Source of the DNA: CAZQIC01 sp964593555
Lineage (GTDB): Bacteria > Bacteroidota > Bacteroidia > JAFLBG01
Reading direction: 5' to 3'
Length of the DNA: 7,667 nt
NCBI GenBank assembly: GCA_964593555.1
Contig: CAZQIC010000170.1
Span: forward strand, 1-7,667
A program made the position numbers and the translations under genes. The first letter of the stretch is position 1. Each line of letters starts with the position of its first letter. The notes under the pieces were generated by a model. The model made no database searches. It worked only from the letters and a program-made list of their open reading frames with translations, and had not been told where the DNA came from. Positions 1-7,020 of the stretch are shown here, in pieces.

Positions 1-1230
1 CCTTCTATTTCTGCCGACGGACAAATAATTATTTACGCAGGCTGCAACAGGCCCGATGGAAAAGGAAGCTGTGATATTTATTATGCGCGCAAAGTGGGTA
101 ACCGTTGGGCAAAACCAATTAACATTGGTCCGCCAATTAATACACGCAATTGGGAAACGCAGCCATCATTTTCATCCGATGGTAAAACACTTTATTTTGT
201 GAGAGGTACTGTAACCCGCGAAGGAATTAAGAATCAGGATATTTATTATTCCCAGCTTTCCAAAGACGGTTATTGGGGAGACCCCGTTTCTATTAGCAGT
301 AAAATAAATACTCCTGATAGGGAAGAGTCTGTTTATATACATCCGGATAATCAAACACTTTACTTTTCTTCCAATGGCCATATCGGTATGGGTGGGTTAG
401 ATATTTATATGTGTAAAAAGCAGCCGAATGGTGAGTGGGGAAATCCTATAAACCTTGGTTACCCTATAAATACAAATAATGACGAAAATAGCTTGTTGGT
501 TTCTCCCAATGGAGAGATAGCTTATTTTGCTTCTAACCGTCAGGGTGGAAAAGGAGGGTTGGACCTTTACCAGTTTGATCTTTATAAAGAAGCACGGCCG
601 GAAAGACTTACTTATGTTATCGGAAAAGTTTTTGATGCCCGCTCGAAAAAGCCTATTGGCGCTACTTTCGAGCTCATTGATCTGGAAACAGCGCAGACTG
701 TAATTGAATCGGAATCGAATATCGGTAACGGAGAATTTTTAGTAAGCTTAACCGCGAATAAAAATTACGCCTTAAATGTTTCGAAGAATGGATACCTGTT
801 TTATTCTGAAAATTTTTCCCTGAAAGAAATTGCTGATTTGTCAAAACCGTTTCAGCTGGATATACCGTTGCAGCCTATTGATGTAGGAATGATTGGCGAG
901 TTAAAAAATATTTTCTTCGAAACGGGACAATTTAATCTGAAGGAGGAGTCGAAAGCCGAATTGCAAAAACTCGTTGATTTTTTAACATTAAATAAAACAC
1001 TTAAAATAGAATTGAGCGGTCACACTGATAACGTTGGCGATAAAAAAATGAACCTGGCTCTTTCTCAGAATCGTGCGAAAGCTGTGTATGACTATTTGAT
1101 CGGAAAAGGTATTGCCGCTGAAAGACTTACTTATGCAGGGTACGGCGATACTCAACCTAAAGTTTCTAATGATACTCCCGAAAACAGGGCGAAGAACAGG
1201 CGTACAGAATTTAAAGTGACCGCGATATAA
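1..1230 (+). CDS. PD40 / regulatory-like / OmpA-C envelope protein, 5'-truncated by window edge
   Basis: The frame is open from base 1 to the TAA at 1228-1230, so 409 C-terminal residues are visible and the real start lies upstream. The GTG at 94 falls inside a PD40 repeat and is not the start. Visible residues 1 to about 200 hold four PD40-type blades, each with a (S/P)-(D/N)-G-x-x-(I/L)-x-(Y/F) core followed by a G-x-D-(I/L)-Y element. Residues about 203-290 resemble a carboxypeptidase-regulatory-like beta sandwich. Residues about 300-409 are an OmpA C-terminal domain with GHTDNVG (Asp codon at 1027) and the NRAKAV helix (Arg codon at 1072), the Asp and Arg positions that bind diaminopimelate in peptidoglycan. 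The protein is probably exported and anchors an outer-membrane complex to the cell wall. The domain order matches PorE-type type IX secretion proteins, but many Bacteroidota OmpA-family paralogues share it, so a PorE assignment is unproven. Confidence 0.93.
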   Translation, partial: PSISADGQIIIYAGCNRPDGKGSCDIYYARKVGNRWAKPINIGPPINTRNWETQPSFSSDGKTLYFVRGTVTREGIKNQDIYYSQLSKDGYWGDPVSISSKINTPDREESVYIHPDNQTLYFSSNGHIGMGGLDIYMCKKQPNGEWGNPINLGYPINTNNDENSLLVSPNGEIAYFASNRQGGKGGLDLYQFDLYKEARPERLTYVIGKVFDARSKKPIGATFELIDLETAQTVIESESNIGNGEFLVSLTANKNYALNVSKNGYLFYSENFSLKEIADLSKPFQLDIPLQPIDVGMIGELKNIFFETGQFNLKEESKAELQKLVDFLTLNKTLKIELSGHTDNVGDKKMNLALSQNRAKAVYDYLIGKGIAAERLTYAGYGDTQPKVSNDTPENRAKNRRTEFKVTAI

Positions 1231-1238
1231 TTCTCTGC

Positions 1239-1715
1239 TTAATTTGTGAAATGTTCAGATCCTTCCAGCAGGCAGCAAAAACAAAAAAAGACAAGATGTA
1301 TGAACAGAAGTGTGATGTAATACCTGTTCCTGCCGCTTACAATACCTAAGCCTATAATGCAAAGTGTAATACAAAAGAAAGACTGCATTGTAGAGGTTCT
1401 TAATAATATATCCATATTCTTAAGGTGTGCGGTGATTTTTTTTTCTTCCTTGTCAATATCCCCTGAATAATTTTTCTTCTCTATATTGGTCTCGTCGGTG
1501 CTCCTTTCCATTTCGTAAAGATGCTGCTTTTCATCAATGGCATTTTTAAACGGAAAGGTATAATAGATCAGGTAAGAACAAAAAGCAATAATAAATATGG
1601 TAAGTGCATAAATGCCGAATTTTTTCTTCCTGTAACCGTAAATGTAAATGGGAATTACATTTAGTATGATCAGTACAATGGCTATTAAAATGTTTAAACT
1701 ATTATTAAGCGTCAT
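1239..1715 (-). CDS. Small four-helix membrane protein of unknown function
   Basis: I do not recognise this 158-residue protein. By hydrophobicity it has two N-terminal membrane segments (about residues 7-27 and 34-55), a charged, Lys/Glu-rich central stretch (about 57-105) that may be helical, and two more membrane segments (about 109-127 and 132-150). There is a short polar tail. The basic RKKK after helix 1 favours a cytoplasmic loop there, which would place the charged central region outside the membrane on the periplasmic side by the next crossing. No catalytic motif is visible. Its ATG lies 1 nt after the stop of the TMTC-like gene, so its translation is probably coupled to that gene. 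It is the last gene of the minus-strand operon and ends 8 nt from the convergent OmpA-family gene. A role linked to the TMTC-like protein is inferred from position only. Confidence 0.8.
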   Translation of the reverse strand: MTLNNSLNILIAIVLIILNVIPIYIYGYRKKKFGIYALTIFIIAFCSYLIYYTFPFKNAIDEKQHLYEMERSTDETNIEKKNYSGDIDKEEKKITAHLKNMDILLRTSTMQSFFCITLCIIGLGIVSGRNRYYITLLFIHLVFFCFCCLLEGSEHFTN

Positions 1716-1716
1716 T

Positions 1717-3642
1717 TTATTTACAATATGTCTCTATCATTTGTGTAGCGCTTGAATACCCTGTCTGTAAGGCTTTTTGCCAATCGTCGCAGGCCCCTTT
1801 TCTGTCGTTCGTATAAAATTTTACTGCAGCCCTATTTGAATACGCCTCACCGTAATTGGGATTAAGCTGGATTGCTTTGTCGTAATCGGGCAAGGCACCT
1901 TTGTAATCCTGTAAAAAATATTTTGCAACACCCCTGTTTGAATACGCGTCAGGGTAATCGGGTTTTAATTTTATAGTACGATCATAATCTTGTAAAGCTC
2001 CGCTATAATCTTTCATATAGTATTTAGTAAGACCGCGATTGTGGAACGCAACAAAAAAATTGGTGTCTATTTCTACTGCTCTTGAAAAATCTTCTAATGC
2101 TCCGGCATAATCACCCTGGTTTCTTTTACAGGAGCCGCGGTTGTTGAATGGCAATTGATATTTTCTATCCAGCTCAATTGCTTTTGTATAATCCTTTATT
2201 GCCGAATTGTAATCTTTTAAATTAAAATAGACATTACCTCTGTTGTTCCATGCCTCAGCATATAAGGGATCCAATTCAATCCCTTTATTAAAATCGGCCA
2301 GTGCCAATTTAAATTCGCTCATGTCCATTTCAGCGGCTGCCCTTACCAGGTAGGGATGTGATTGTTTAGGGTTTTTTGCTATCACATCAGTGAAAAGTGT
2401 AATTGAGTCTTTCCATAATGCGCTTCGCTGCATGGTCATATAGCTAAACAATACTGCGTAAATGAAAAAAGAATAAAAAAGAATGTTCTTTATATAATCA
2501 CCCAAATGTAATTTTGATTCTTTAATGTAAACATATAGCTGCCCTAAAATAAACCCTATGCCTATGTAAGGTATATATGTGTAACGATCGGCAGTGATAG
2601 TTCTTCCAAGGGGCACCAGTTGAATAATAAGAAGTATAGAGGTAAAGAAAAAAAGCGAACCAAAAATAAGTTCTTTTTTAAATTGCCCCGACCTATGTAT
2701 TCCCCATACAATTGCAATAATTATTAAAGGAGACAAGTAAAAGTAAAACGGTAATTCGCCTTTTGGATAGTAATACATTGCACTCAATCCTATTGGCGCG
2801 ATTGATTTTACAATATAGAAAACAACAGAGTAGCAGATCAAAAAGAATCTTTCAAACATTGGAAAGTACGGTGCCATAGTAGTGGCTCCCGCTGATTTTT
2901 GTGATGCCAGTGCAACAAGTCCAAAAGCAAGAGAGAGAAGGAAGAAAGGAATTTTATTCGATTGCCCTTTTATGCTTAATCTTCCGTTTTTATAATAGTC
3001 GATCAATACAAGCACAAAGGGTAAAGTTATTGCAGCTGATTTAGAAAGACAAGAAAGAATAAAAAGAAGCATGCAGATATAATAATGCTTCATTTTGTTT
3101 CCTTCGTAAGCAAACTTTGTGTAAAAATAAAGTGATGCAATAAAAAGGAAACCAAACAATACATCTTTACGCTCTGCTATCCATGCAACCGATTCGGCAT
3201 GGCTGGGGTGCAGTGCAAAAAATAGTGTGCTTGCCAAAGCCACCTCTTTTTTTCCGGTTAGCTTTATAATAAACATGAAAACTAAAAACGTACTCAGTAA
3301 ATGAAGAATAAGATTTGTTGTGTGGAAAACAAAAGGTGAAAGTCCAGGTGATTTATCATTCATTGCTAATTTGTAATCGATAGCATAGGAAAGCATTGTG
3401 AGTGGCTGGTAATTACCAATATAATAGGAGGTAAACATTTTTTTTATGCCGGTAGCCGAAAGATCTCTGATATCGACATTGTTGATCACATATTCATGAT
3501 CATCCCAATTTCTGATGAAATCATTTTTTACGGAAGGGTAATAGGAGACAAAAGTTATCGCCAATAAAACACCAATGAATAAGAAAATATTTTTATTTTT
3601 TCTTATTGGCGAGGCCTGTATTTTCTTTTTCTTGTTAGACAT
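1717..3642 (-). CDS. TMTC-like multipass membrane glycosyltransferase candidate with six C-terminal TPRs
   Basis: This 641-residue protein has a basic N-terminus, a first membrane helix (about 19-36), and then a loop with W46-D47-D48, the acidic first-loop motif typical of GT-C transferases. Y78-Q-P-L-T, the FHTTNLILH stretch (106-114), H145-P-S-H-A-E150 and the following R158-K-D160 match positions I recall from animal TMTC O-mannosyltransferases, where the pattern is YRPLT, HLLN..FH and HPIHTEAV..VVGR. Many further hydrophobic helices run to about residue 405. Residues about 426-641 form six TPRs of 34 residues with W/Y-x-N-R-G and A-x-x-D-(Y/F)-x-K-A-I signatures. The inferred activity is transfer of a sugar from a lipid carrier to exported proteins or glycans, with the TPRs gripping the substrate on the periplasmic side. 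The enzyme class is fairly well supported, but the donor and acceptor cannot be read from sequence. The gene starts 10 nt after the OstA-like gene, so they are probably co-transcribed. Confidence 0.88.
   Translation of the reverse strand: MSNKKKKIQASPIRKNKNIFLFIGVLLAITFVSYYPSVKNDFIRNWDDHEYVINNVDIRDLSATGIKKMFTSYYIGNYQPLTMLSYAIDYKLAMNDKSPGLSPFVFHTTNLILHLLSTFLVFMFIIKLTGKKEVALASTLFFALHPSHAESVAWIAERKDVLFGFLFIASLYFYTKFAYEGNKMKHYYICMLLFILSCLSKSAAITLPFVLVLIDYYKNGRLSIKGQSNKIPFFLLSLAFGLVALASQKSAGATTMAPYFPMFERFFLICYSVVFYIVKSIAPIGLSAMYYYPKGELPFYFYLSPLIIIAIVWGIHRSGQFKKELIFGSLFFFTSILLIIQLVPLGRTITADRYTYIPYIGIGFILGQLYVYIKESKLHLGDYIKNILFYSFFIYAVLFSYMTMQRSALWKDSITLFTDVIAKNPKQSHPYLVRAAAEMDMSEFKLALADFNKGIELDPLYAEAWNNRGNVYFNLKDYNSAIKDYTKAIELDRKYQLPFNNRGSCKRNQGDYAGALEDFSRAVEIDTNFFVAFHNRGLTKYYMKDYSGALQDYDRTIKLKPDYPDAYSNRGVAKYFLQDYKGALPDYDKAIQLNPNYGEAYSNRAAVKFYTNDRKGACDDWQKALQTGYSSATQMIETYCK
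1720..2367 (-). repeat. Tandem TPR-coding repeats (six units of about 102 bp)
   Basis: Within the TMTC-like gene, six consecutive 34-codon units encode TPR motifs at residues about 426-459, 460-493, 494-527, 528-561, 562-595 and 596-641. The inner units 2 to 5 are the most alike: each has N-R-G near the start of helix A, a D-Y turn and an A-(I/V)-x-(L/I) end. The first unit is degenerate, lacking N-R-G, and the last differs most in its second helix (GACDDWQKAL). The DNA copies have diverged, so this is an old protein repeat rather than a recent duplication. Confidence 0.9.
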
Positions 3643-3652
3643 TTAAAACGAT

Positions 3653-5188
3653 CTAAAATATTTCGTTCTTGTTTTGCGGCCTTTCGCTGGCTTTCCATTT
3701 AAACCCTTCCAACTCTAATTCTTCTCTTTTTAATTCTCCTAAAGGATTCAATGTTGCATCGGGCTGCGTGAGGAAAGTTATTGTTTCAACTTTATTATCT
3801 TTCATGTAAAGTATAATATCGCTACATACTGCTTTATTCACACCTACCGGCTTTTCCTTATCCTTGGCGTAATATATGGTTTGCCCATTGCCTTCAACAA
3901 AAATTCTGGTTAAATCGTTATTGCTAAAAAAGCCCTTCATTTTTTTTCCTTTAATCTGGTTGAACATCGCAGTGTCTTCCATTGAAACAATGAAAGCGTT
4001 TGTGTTCATTTCAAGATAACTTATTTTTCCTTTGCCGGTTTTTATCATTACATTTTCGGCTGTAAGTTGGTTCTCGTCAGACCATAAGATGGGGTCCTTA
4101 TAAAGGTTCATGGTTGAATCTCCATAGGTATAAACTAATGAATCACATTTTCCCTGCAGGTCGTTCTTGTAAAATTTTACGTGATGGTAGGCGAATAAAA
4201 TTTTGCTTTCATCTTTGCTATCCTTTTTTGTTGCAATCGCTTTTAATGTATCGGCATGTAAAAAAAGAGTATCGTTGTTATACACCTGCATTAAAATTGC
4301 GTGGTCAGTCACAATAGATTTATCCTCGTGCTCATAATGCTCGGCATAATTCCCGGAGATCAGAATATTCTGAATGGTGTCACTTATAGTGATATTTCTG
4401 AAAGCTCTTCCAAGTCCTTTTTTTCTGTCGTAATAAAGGCTGTCACCCTTAAGTGTTTGAAGATTTGTAATGATGTATGCGTTCCGGCTGAATTGTGATA
4501 AGTCATTTGAGGTATCGTACCAGCCGTTCTCACAATAGATAAGATTATCGGAAGCCTTTATTGTAGTGGGCCCATGGAAGTATGCAATTTTAGAAAAAGT
4601 ATTATAAAGCAAGGTGTCGCAGTTCATGACATATTGCGGATTAACAAGTACCACATTTTTTTTGAAAGTAAATTCTTTACTCCTCGAATTATAATAACCT
4701 ATTTTGGAAGTAAGTGTATTGTCCTTGCTCACTATTTTTCCTCCATTTAAATAGGTAGCTATACCTGCCTTCATATCGTAAGTCAAAAAATCTGTGGTGA
4801 GTGTCATCTCTTTATCCTGCAGACGAACATGATTTTTAATAAGAGCCTTTTTTGTTTTACCGTTATACTTCAAAAAGTCTCCGTATAAATTTAGAGTGTC
4901 GGCTTGTTGTATACGAATATTACTAAACGCATCCAGTGAATCGCCTTCATACAAATATGCGCTGTCACAATACATCACGACACCTTCATGTTCAAAAATA
5001 ACATTTCCGAGAAGTCGTTTTGCATTAATTCCTAACGATGCATCGTGTTCAAGTGAACCACCCTTGATCTGAATTTTTTTTACTTTATCGGAACCTGTCT
5101 TTACATTGACGCTGCTTTGAGACTTGCAATCATTCTTAAATACCAATAACAATGGCAGCAAAAGAAAAATGTATAATGCTCTGGCCAT
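3653..5188 (-). CDS. OstA/LptA-like exported protein
   Basis: This 511-residue protein begins with a signal peptide: M-A-R, then a Leu-rich core to about residue 17, with cleavage probably near residue 24. Cys21 is preceded by K-N-D and does not form a lipobox. From about residue 40 onward it is a long series of beta-strand units in which short strands with polar, Asp-rich turns recur. Examples are MYCDSAYLYEGDSLDAF, NCDTLLYNTFSK, KGDSLYYDRKKG and GKCDSLVYTYGDS. This is the pattern of OstA_2/LptA-family beta-jellyroll proteins of Bacteroidota. The likely role is periplasmic, bridging lipopolysaccharide transport to the outer membrane. It is much longer than LptA of Proteobacteria (about 185 residues), so it may span more of the periplasm or have extra domains after about residue 260. 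It lies 17 nt after purA and 10 nt before the TMTC-like gene in the same operon. The family call is good, but the exact role in LPS export is inferred. Confidence 0.87.
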   Translation of the reverse strand: MARALYIFLLLPLLLVFKNDCKSQSSVNVKTGSDKVKKIQIKGGSLEHDASLGINAKRLLGNVIFEHEGVVMYCDSAYLYEGDSLDAFSNIRIQQADTLNLYGDFLKYNGKTKKALIKNHVRLQDKEMTLTTDFLTYDMKAGIATYLNGGKIVSKDNTLTSKIGYYNSRSKEFTFKKNVVLVNPQYVMNCDTLLYNTFSKIAYFHGPTTIKASDNLIYCENGWYDTSNDLSQFSRNAYIITNLQTLKGDSLYYDRKKGLGRAFRNITISDTIQNILISGNYAEHYEHEDKSIVTDHAILMQVYNNDTLFLHADTLKAIATKKDSKDESKILFAYHHVKFYKNDLQGKCDSLVYTYGDSTMNLYKDPILWSDENQLTAENVMIKTGKGKISYLEMNTNAFIVSMEDTAMFNQIKGKKMKGFFSNNDLTRIFVEGNGQTIYYAKDKEKPVGVNKAVCSDIILYMKDNKVETITFLTQPDATLNPLGELKREELELEGFKWKASERPQNKNEIF

Positions 5189-5205
5189 TTTATTTTTAAT
5201 GAATG

Positions 5206-6492
5206 CTAGCTGTAAACCAATTCCTTTTTGCGGATAATGGTTTGCTTGCGGTCAGGGCCAACAGATACGATGGTGATGGGAATATTTAATTCTTTCTCGA
5301 TATATTCAATGTAGTCTACTAATTCTGAAGGTGCTGCATCCATATTGGTTATACCTGTAAGGTCCTTGTTCCAACCTTTCATCTCAATATATATGGGGCT
5401 TACGGAATCAGGATTAACATCAAATGGCAGGTAATCAATTTTTTGGCCATTGTAATTGTAGTGTGTGCAAATTTTAATGGTGTCGAAAATACTGAGCACA
5501 TCAGCCTTCATCATGATAAGTTGTGTAATACCATTGATCATACAAGCGTATTTAAGTGCTGGAAAATCCAGCCATCCGCAGCGTCTTGGTCTGCCTGTGG
5601 TAGAGCCAAATTCGTTCCCTTCTTTTCTCATGCGCTCGCCAACCTCATTATCCAATTCAGTAGGGAAGGGGCCGCTGCCAACACGTGTACAATAGGCTTT
5701 GAAAATTCCCATCACTTCACCGATTTTATTTGGCGCTATTCCCAGGCCTGTACATGCTCCTGCACAAATAGTACTTGATGATGTAACAAAAGGGTATGAT
5801 CCAAAATCAATATCGAGTAAAGAACCCTGGGCTCCTTCGGCAAGAATTGTTTTGTTCTCCAATAAAGCATTGTTGATGTAGTGCTCACTTTCAACATGCG
5901 TGATCTCTTTTAATACTTCAATTCCTGCGAACCAATCTTTTTCATATTCATCCAGGTTGTATTCGTAATTGAATGAAGCAAGAATGTGTTTATGTTTTTC
6001 GACAAGGAAATTATATTTTTCCCTGAAGTTTGGTGTAGAAATATCTCCAATGCGTAAACCGTTACGTCCGGTTTTATCCATGTATGTCGGGCTTATTCCT
6101 TTTAATGTAGATCCGATCTTTTGTATTCCTTTTGATGCTTCTGATGCTGCATCCAGCAAACGATGTGTGGGAAGTATAAGGTGAGCACGTTTAGAAATGA
6201 TCAGACTTTTTTTAATATCGACATTTAGTTTTTTAAGCGCGTCAATTTCTTTTTTGAAAATAACAGGGTCAATAACAACACCATTGCCAATTACGTTAAT
6301 ACAGTTCGGATGAAAGATCCCCGAAGGAATAGTGTGAAGCACATGTTTTATTCCATTGAACTCAAGCGTATGTCCCGCATTAGGACCGCCCTGGAAACGG
6401 CCTACAATGTTATACTTTGGAGTTAGTACGTCAACAATTTTCCCTTTCCCTTCATCACCCCATTGAAGGCCTAATAATACATCAACTTTCAT
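5206..6492 (-). CDS. purA: Adenylosuccinate synthetase
   Basis: PurA condenses IMP with aspartate, using GTP, to make adenylosuccinate, the first committed step from IMP to AMP; it acts in the cytoplasm. The 428-residue length is typical of bacterial PurA. Visible landmarks are the N-terminal GLQWGDEGKGK loop with catalytic Asp13, GGPNAGHT with catalytic His41, GSTLKGISPTYMDKTGRNGLR, the EGAQGSLLDIDFGSYPFVT block, RVGSGPFPTE, the STTGRPRRCGW aspartate/GTP loop, and the C-terminal ...VSVGPDRKQTI end. All key residues are present, so the enzyme should be active. The ATG at 6490-6492 gives the standard N-terminus. It follows the STAS gene after 55 nt containing a hairpin and heads the tightly spaced run of envelope genes downstream. 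From memory, fur-family genes close to purA are common in Bacteroidota, so the placement is not unusual, although the intervening STAS gene is worth noting. Confidence 0.98.
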   Translation of the reverse strand: MKVDVLLGLQWGDEGKGKIVDVLTPKYNIVGRFQGGPNAGHTLEFNGIKHVLHTIPSGIFHPNCINVIGNGVVIDPVIFKKEIDALKKLNVDIKKSLIISKRAHLILPTHRLLDAASEASKGIQKIGSTLKGISPTYMDKTGRNGLRIGDISTPNFREKYNFLVEKHKHILASFNYEYNLDEYEKDWFAGIEVLKEITHVESEHYINNALLENKTILAEGAQGSLLDIDFGSYPFVTSSSTICAGACTGLGIAPNKIGEVMGIFKAYCTRVGSGPFPTELDNEVGERMRKEGNEFGSTTGRPRRCGWLDFPALKYACMINGITQLIMMKADVLSIFDTIKICTHYNYNGQKIDYLPFDVNPDSVSPIYIEMKGWNKDLTGITNMDAAPSELVDYIEYIEKELNIPITIVSVGPDRKQTIIRKKELVYS

Positions 6493-6518
6493 TCTATATG
6501 TCTTTAAATTTTTAATAT

Positions 6519-6539
6519 CGGACAGCGAATTACTGTCCG
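6519..6539 (-). other. Perfect 7-bp inverted repeat between STAS and purA
   Basis: CGGACAG (6519-6525) and CTGTCCG (6533-6539) form a perfect GC-rich stem around a 7-nt loop, beginning 8 nt after the STAS stop codon and ending 26 nt before the purA ATG. On the minus strand the stem is followed by ATATTAAAAATTT rather than a U tract, so it is not a classical intrinsic terminator. It could be a weak terminator or attenuator, an mRNA-processing or stability hairpin, or a protein-binding palindrome. The structure is directly visible; its function is unknown. Confidence 0.55.
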
Positions 6540-6547
6540 GAAAACAA

Positions 6548-6892
6548 TTAACTGAAATTTAAAATTGCTGCTTCTTTGCTTTCTGCCATTGTAAAAATGG
6601 TATTGAGTTTTGTTATCAAGAATAATTGGTTTACCTTTTTTGAAACATTTGTTATTACAACATCGCCGCCTTCTTTTCTCGACTTCGTGAGAACGTTGAT
6701 TAATACATTGAGTCCGCTGCTGTTTAAATACTGAATGCCCGAGAGGTCAAATACAAATTTCCCCTCTCCCTTTTCTATCAAAACATCTATGTTGTGAAGT
6801 AATCCTGTCGCTTGGTTTTTGTCAATCAATTCGCCCTCAAGCAATATAATATTTACATCGGATTCTTTTTTTATTTCGAAACTAAATTTCAT
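6548..6892 (-). CDS. Single-domain STAS protein, anti-sigma-factor antagonist type
   Basis: This 114-residue protein is entirely one STAS domain of the SpoIIAA/RsbV type. Such proteins bind an anti-sigma-factor or switch kinase when unphosphorylated and release their partner sigma factor or effector; phosphorylation at a conserved serine turns them off. The signature VFDLSGIQYLNSSGLNVL places Ser58 at the same number as the phosphorylated Ser58 of Bacillus SpoIIAA. The preceding Asp57 of SpoIIAA is Asn57 here. The LEGELIDKNQ start strand and the C-terminal VVITNVSKKVNQLFLITKL match the fold. No partner kinase or PP2C phosphatase gene is in the window. The start is fixed by an in-frame TGA upstream with no earlier ATG. 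An upstream mini-ORF overlaps this start by 11 nt. The partner and output are unknown. Confidence 0.92.
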   Translation of the reverse strand: MKFSFEIKKESDVNIILLEGELIDKNQATGLLHNIDVLIEKGEGKFVFDLSGIQYLNSSGLNVLINVLTKSRKEGGDVVITNVSKKVNQLFLITKLNTIFTMAESKEAAILNFS

Positions 6893-6950
6893 CTGTATAT
6901 AATTTAAAATTACTGATTGTCAGATGGAATACGCCATCTTCGTATATCAT
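6882..6950 (-). CDS. Possible 22-codon upstream ORF overlapping the STAS start
   Basis: On the minus strand an ATG at 6948-6950, preceded by AAAATAA (the AT-rich context seen at other starts here), opens 22 codons without a stop. It ends with TAG at 6882-6884, 8 nt inside the STAS gene in another frame. The peptide begins MIYEDGVFHL and has no obvious signal or domain. It could be a leader peptide that couples or tunes translation of the STAS gene. It could equally be a chance ORF, since 22 codons is well within random expectation for one site. Confidence 0.25.
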   Translation of the reverse strand: MIYEDGVFHLTISNFKLYTDEI

Positions 6951-7020
6951 TTATTTTGGTGTTTGCTTTTCGCAAACATGGCTATTTCATGGGTAATTGT
7001 TTTAGATTTTTTGTCCTATG
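6893..7020 (-). promoter_or_regulatory. 128-nt fur-STAS leader region with two short hairpins
   Basis: This is the largest gap between genes here, so it is the most likely site of a promoter or termination step for the STAS-purA unit. It contains GTTTGC/GCAAAC (6961-6966 and 6972-6977, 5-nt loop, extendable by one A-T pair) and AGATGG/CCATCT (6922-6927 and 6934-6939, 6-nt loop). Neither is followed by a U tract on the minus strand. A CATGTTTG on the minus strand (6973-6980) resembles the Bacteroidota -7 element TAnnTTTG with one mismatch, but I find no matching TTG -33 element at the right distance. No promoter is assigned with confidence. Confidence 0.35.

Noticed and set aside
94..96. GTG as the start of the OmpA-family gene
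   Set aside because: The frame stays open to base 1 and the upstream codons encode another PD40 blade, so the gene begins outside the window.
172..381. Minus-strand ORF of 69 codons
   Set aside because: It lies entirely opposite the PD40 region of a well-supported gene and has no recognisable domain.
1720..2367. Regular spacing of about 102 bp that might suggest a repeat array or CRISPR
   Set aside because: The period matches 34-residue TPRs in frame, the copies are diverged, and there are no identical repeats with unique spacers.
4114..4498. Two plus-strand ORFs of 65-67 codons
   Set aside because: They are antisense to the OstA-like gene and their residue composition does not suggest real proteins.
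5186..5250. OstA-like protein as a lipoprotein
   Set aside because: Cys21 is preceded by K-N-D, which does not fit the lipobox pattern; an ordinary signal peptide fits better.
5443..6184. Several plus-strand ORFs of 60-111 codons
   Set aside because: All lie opposite purA, whose conserved motifs cover the whole stretch, so they are shadows of its codon use.
6922..6977. Hairpins after fur as intrinsic terminators
   Set aside because: The stems are only 6-7 bp and neither is followed by a U tract on the minus strand, so they are reported only as part of the leader region.
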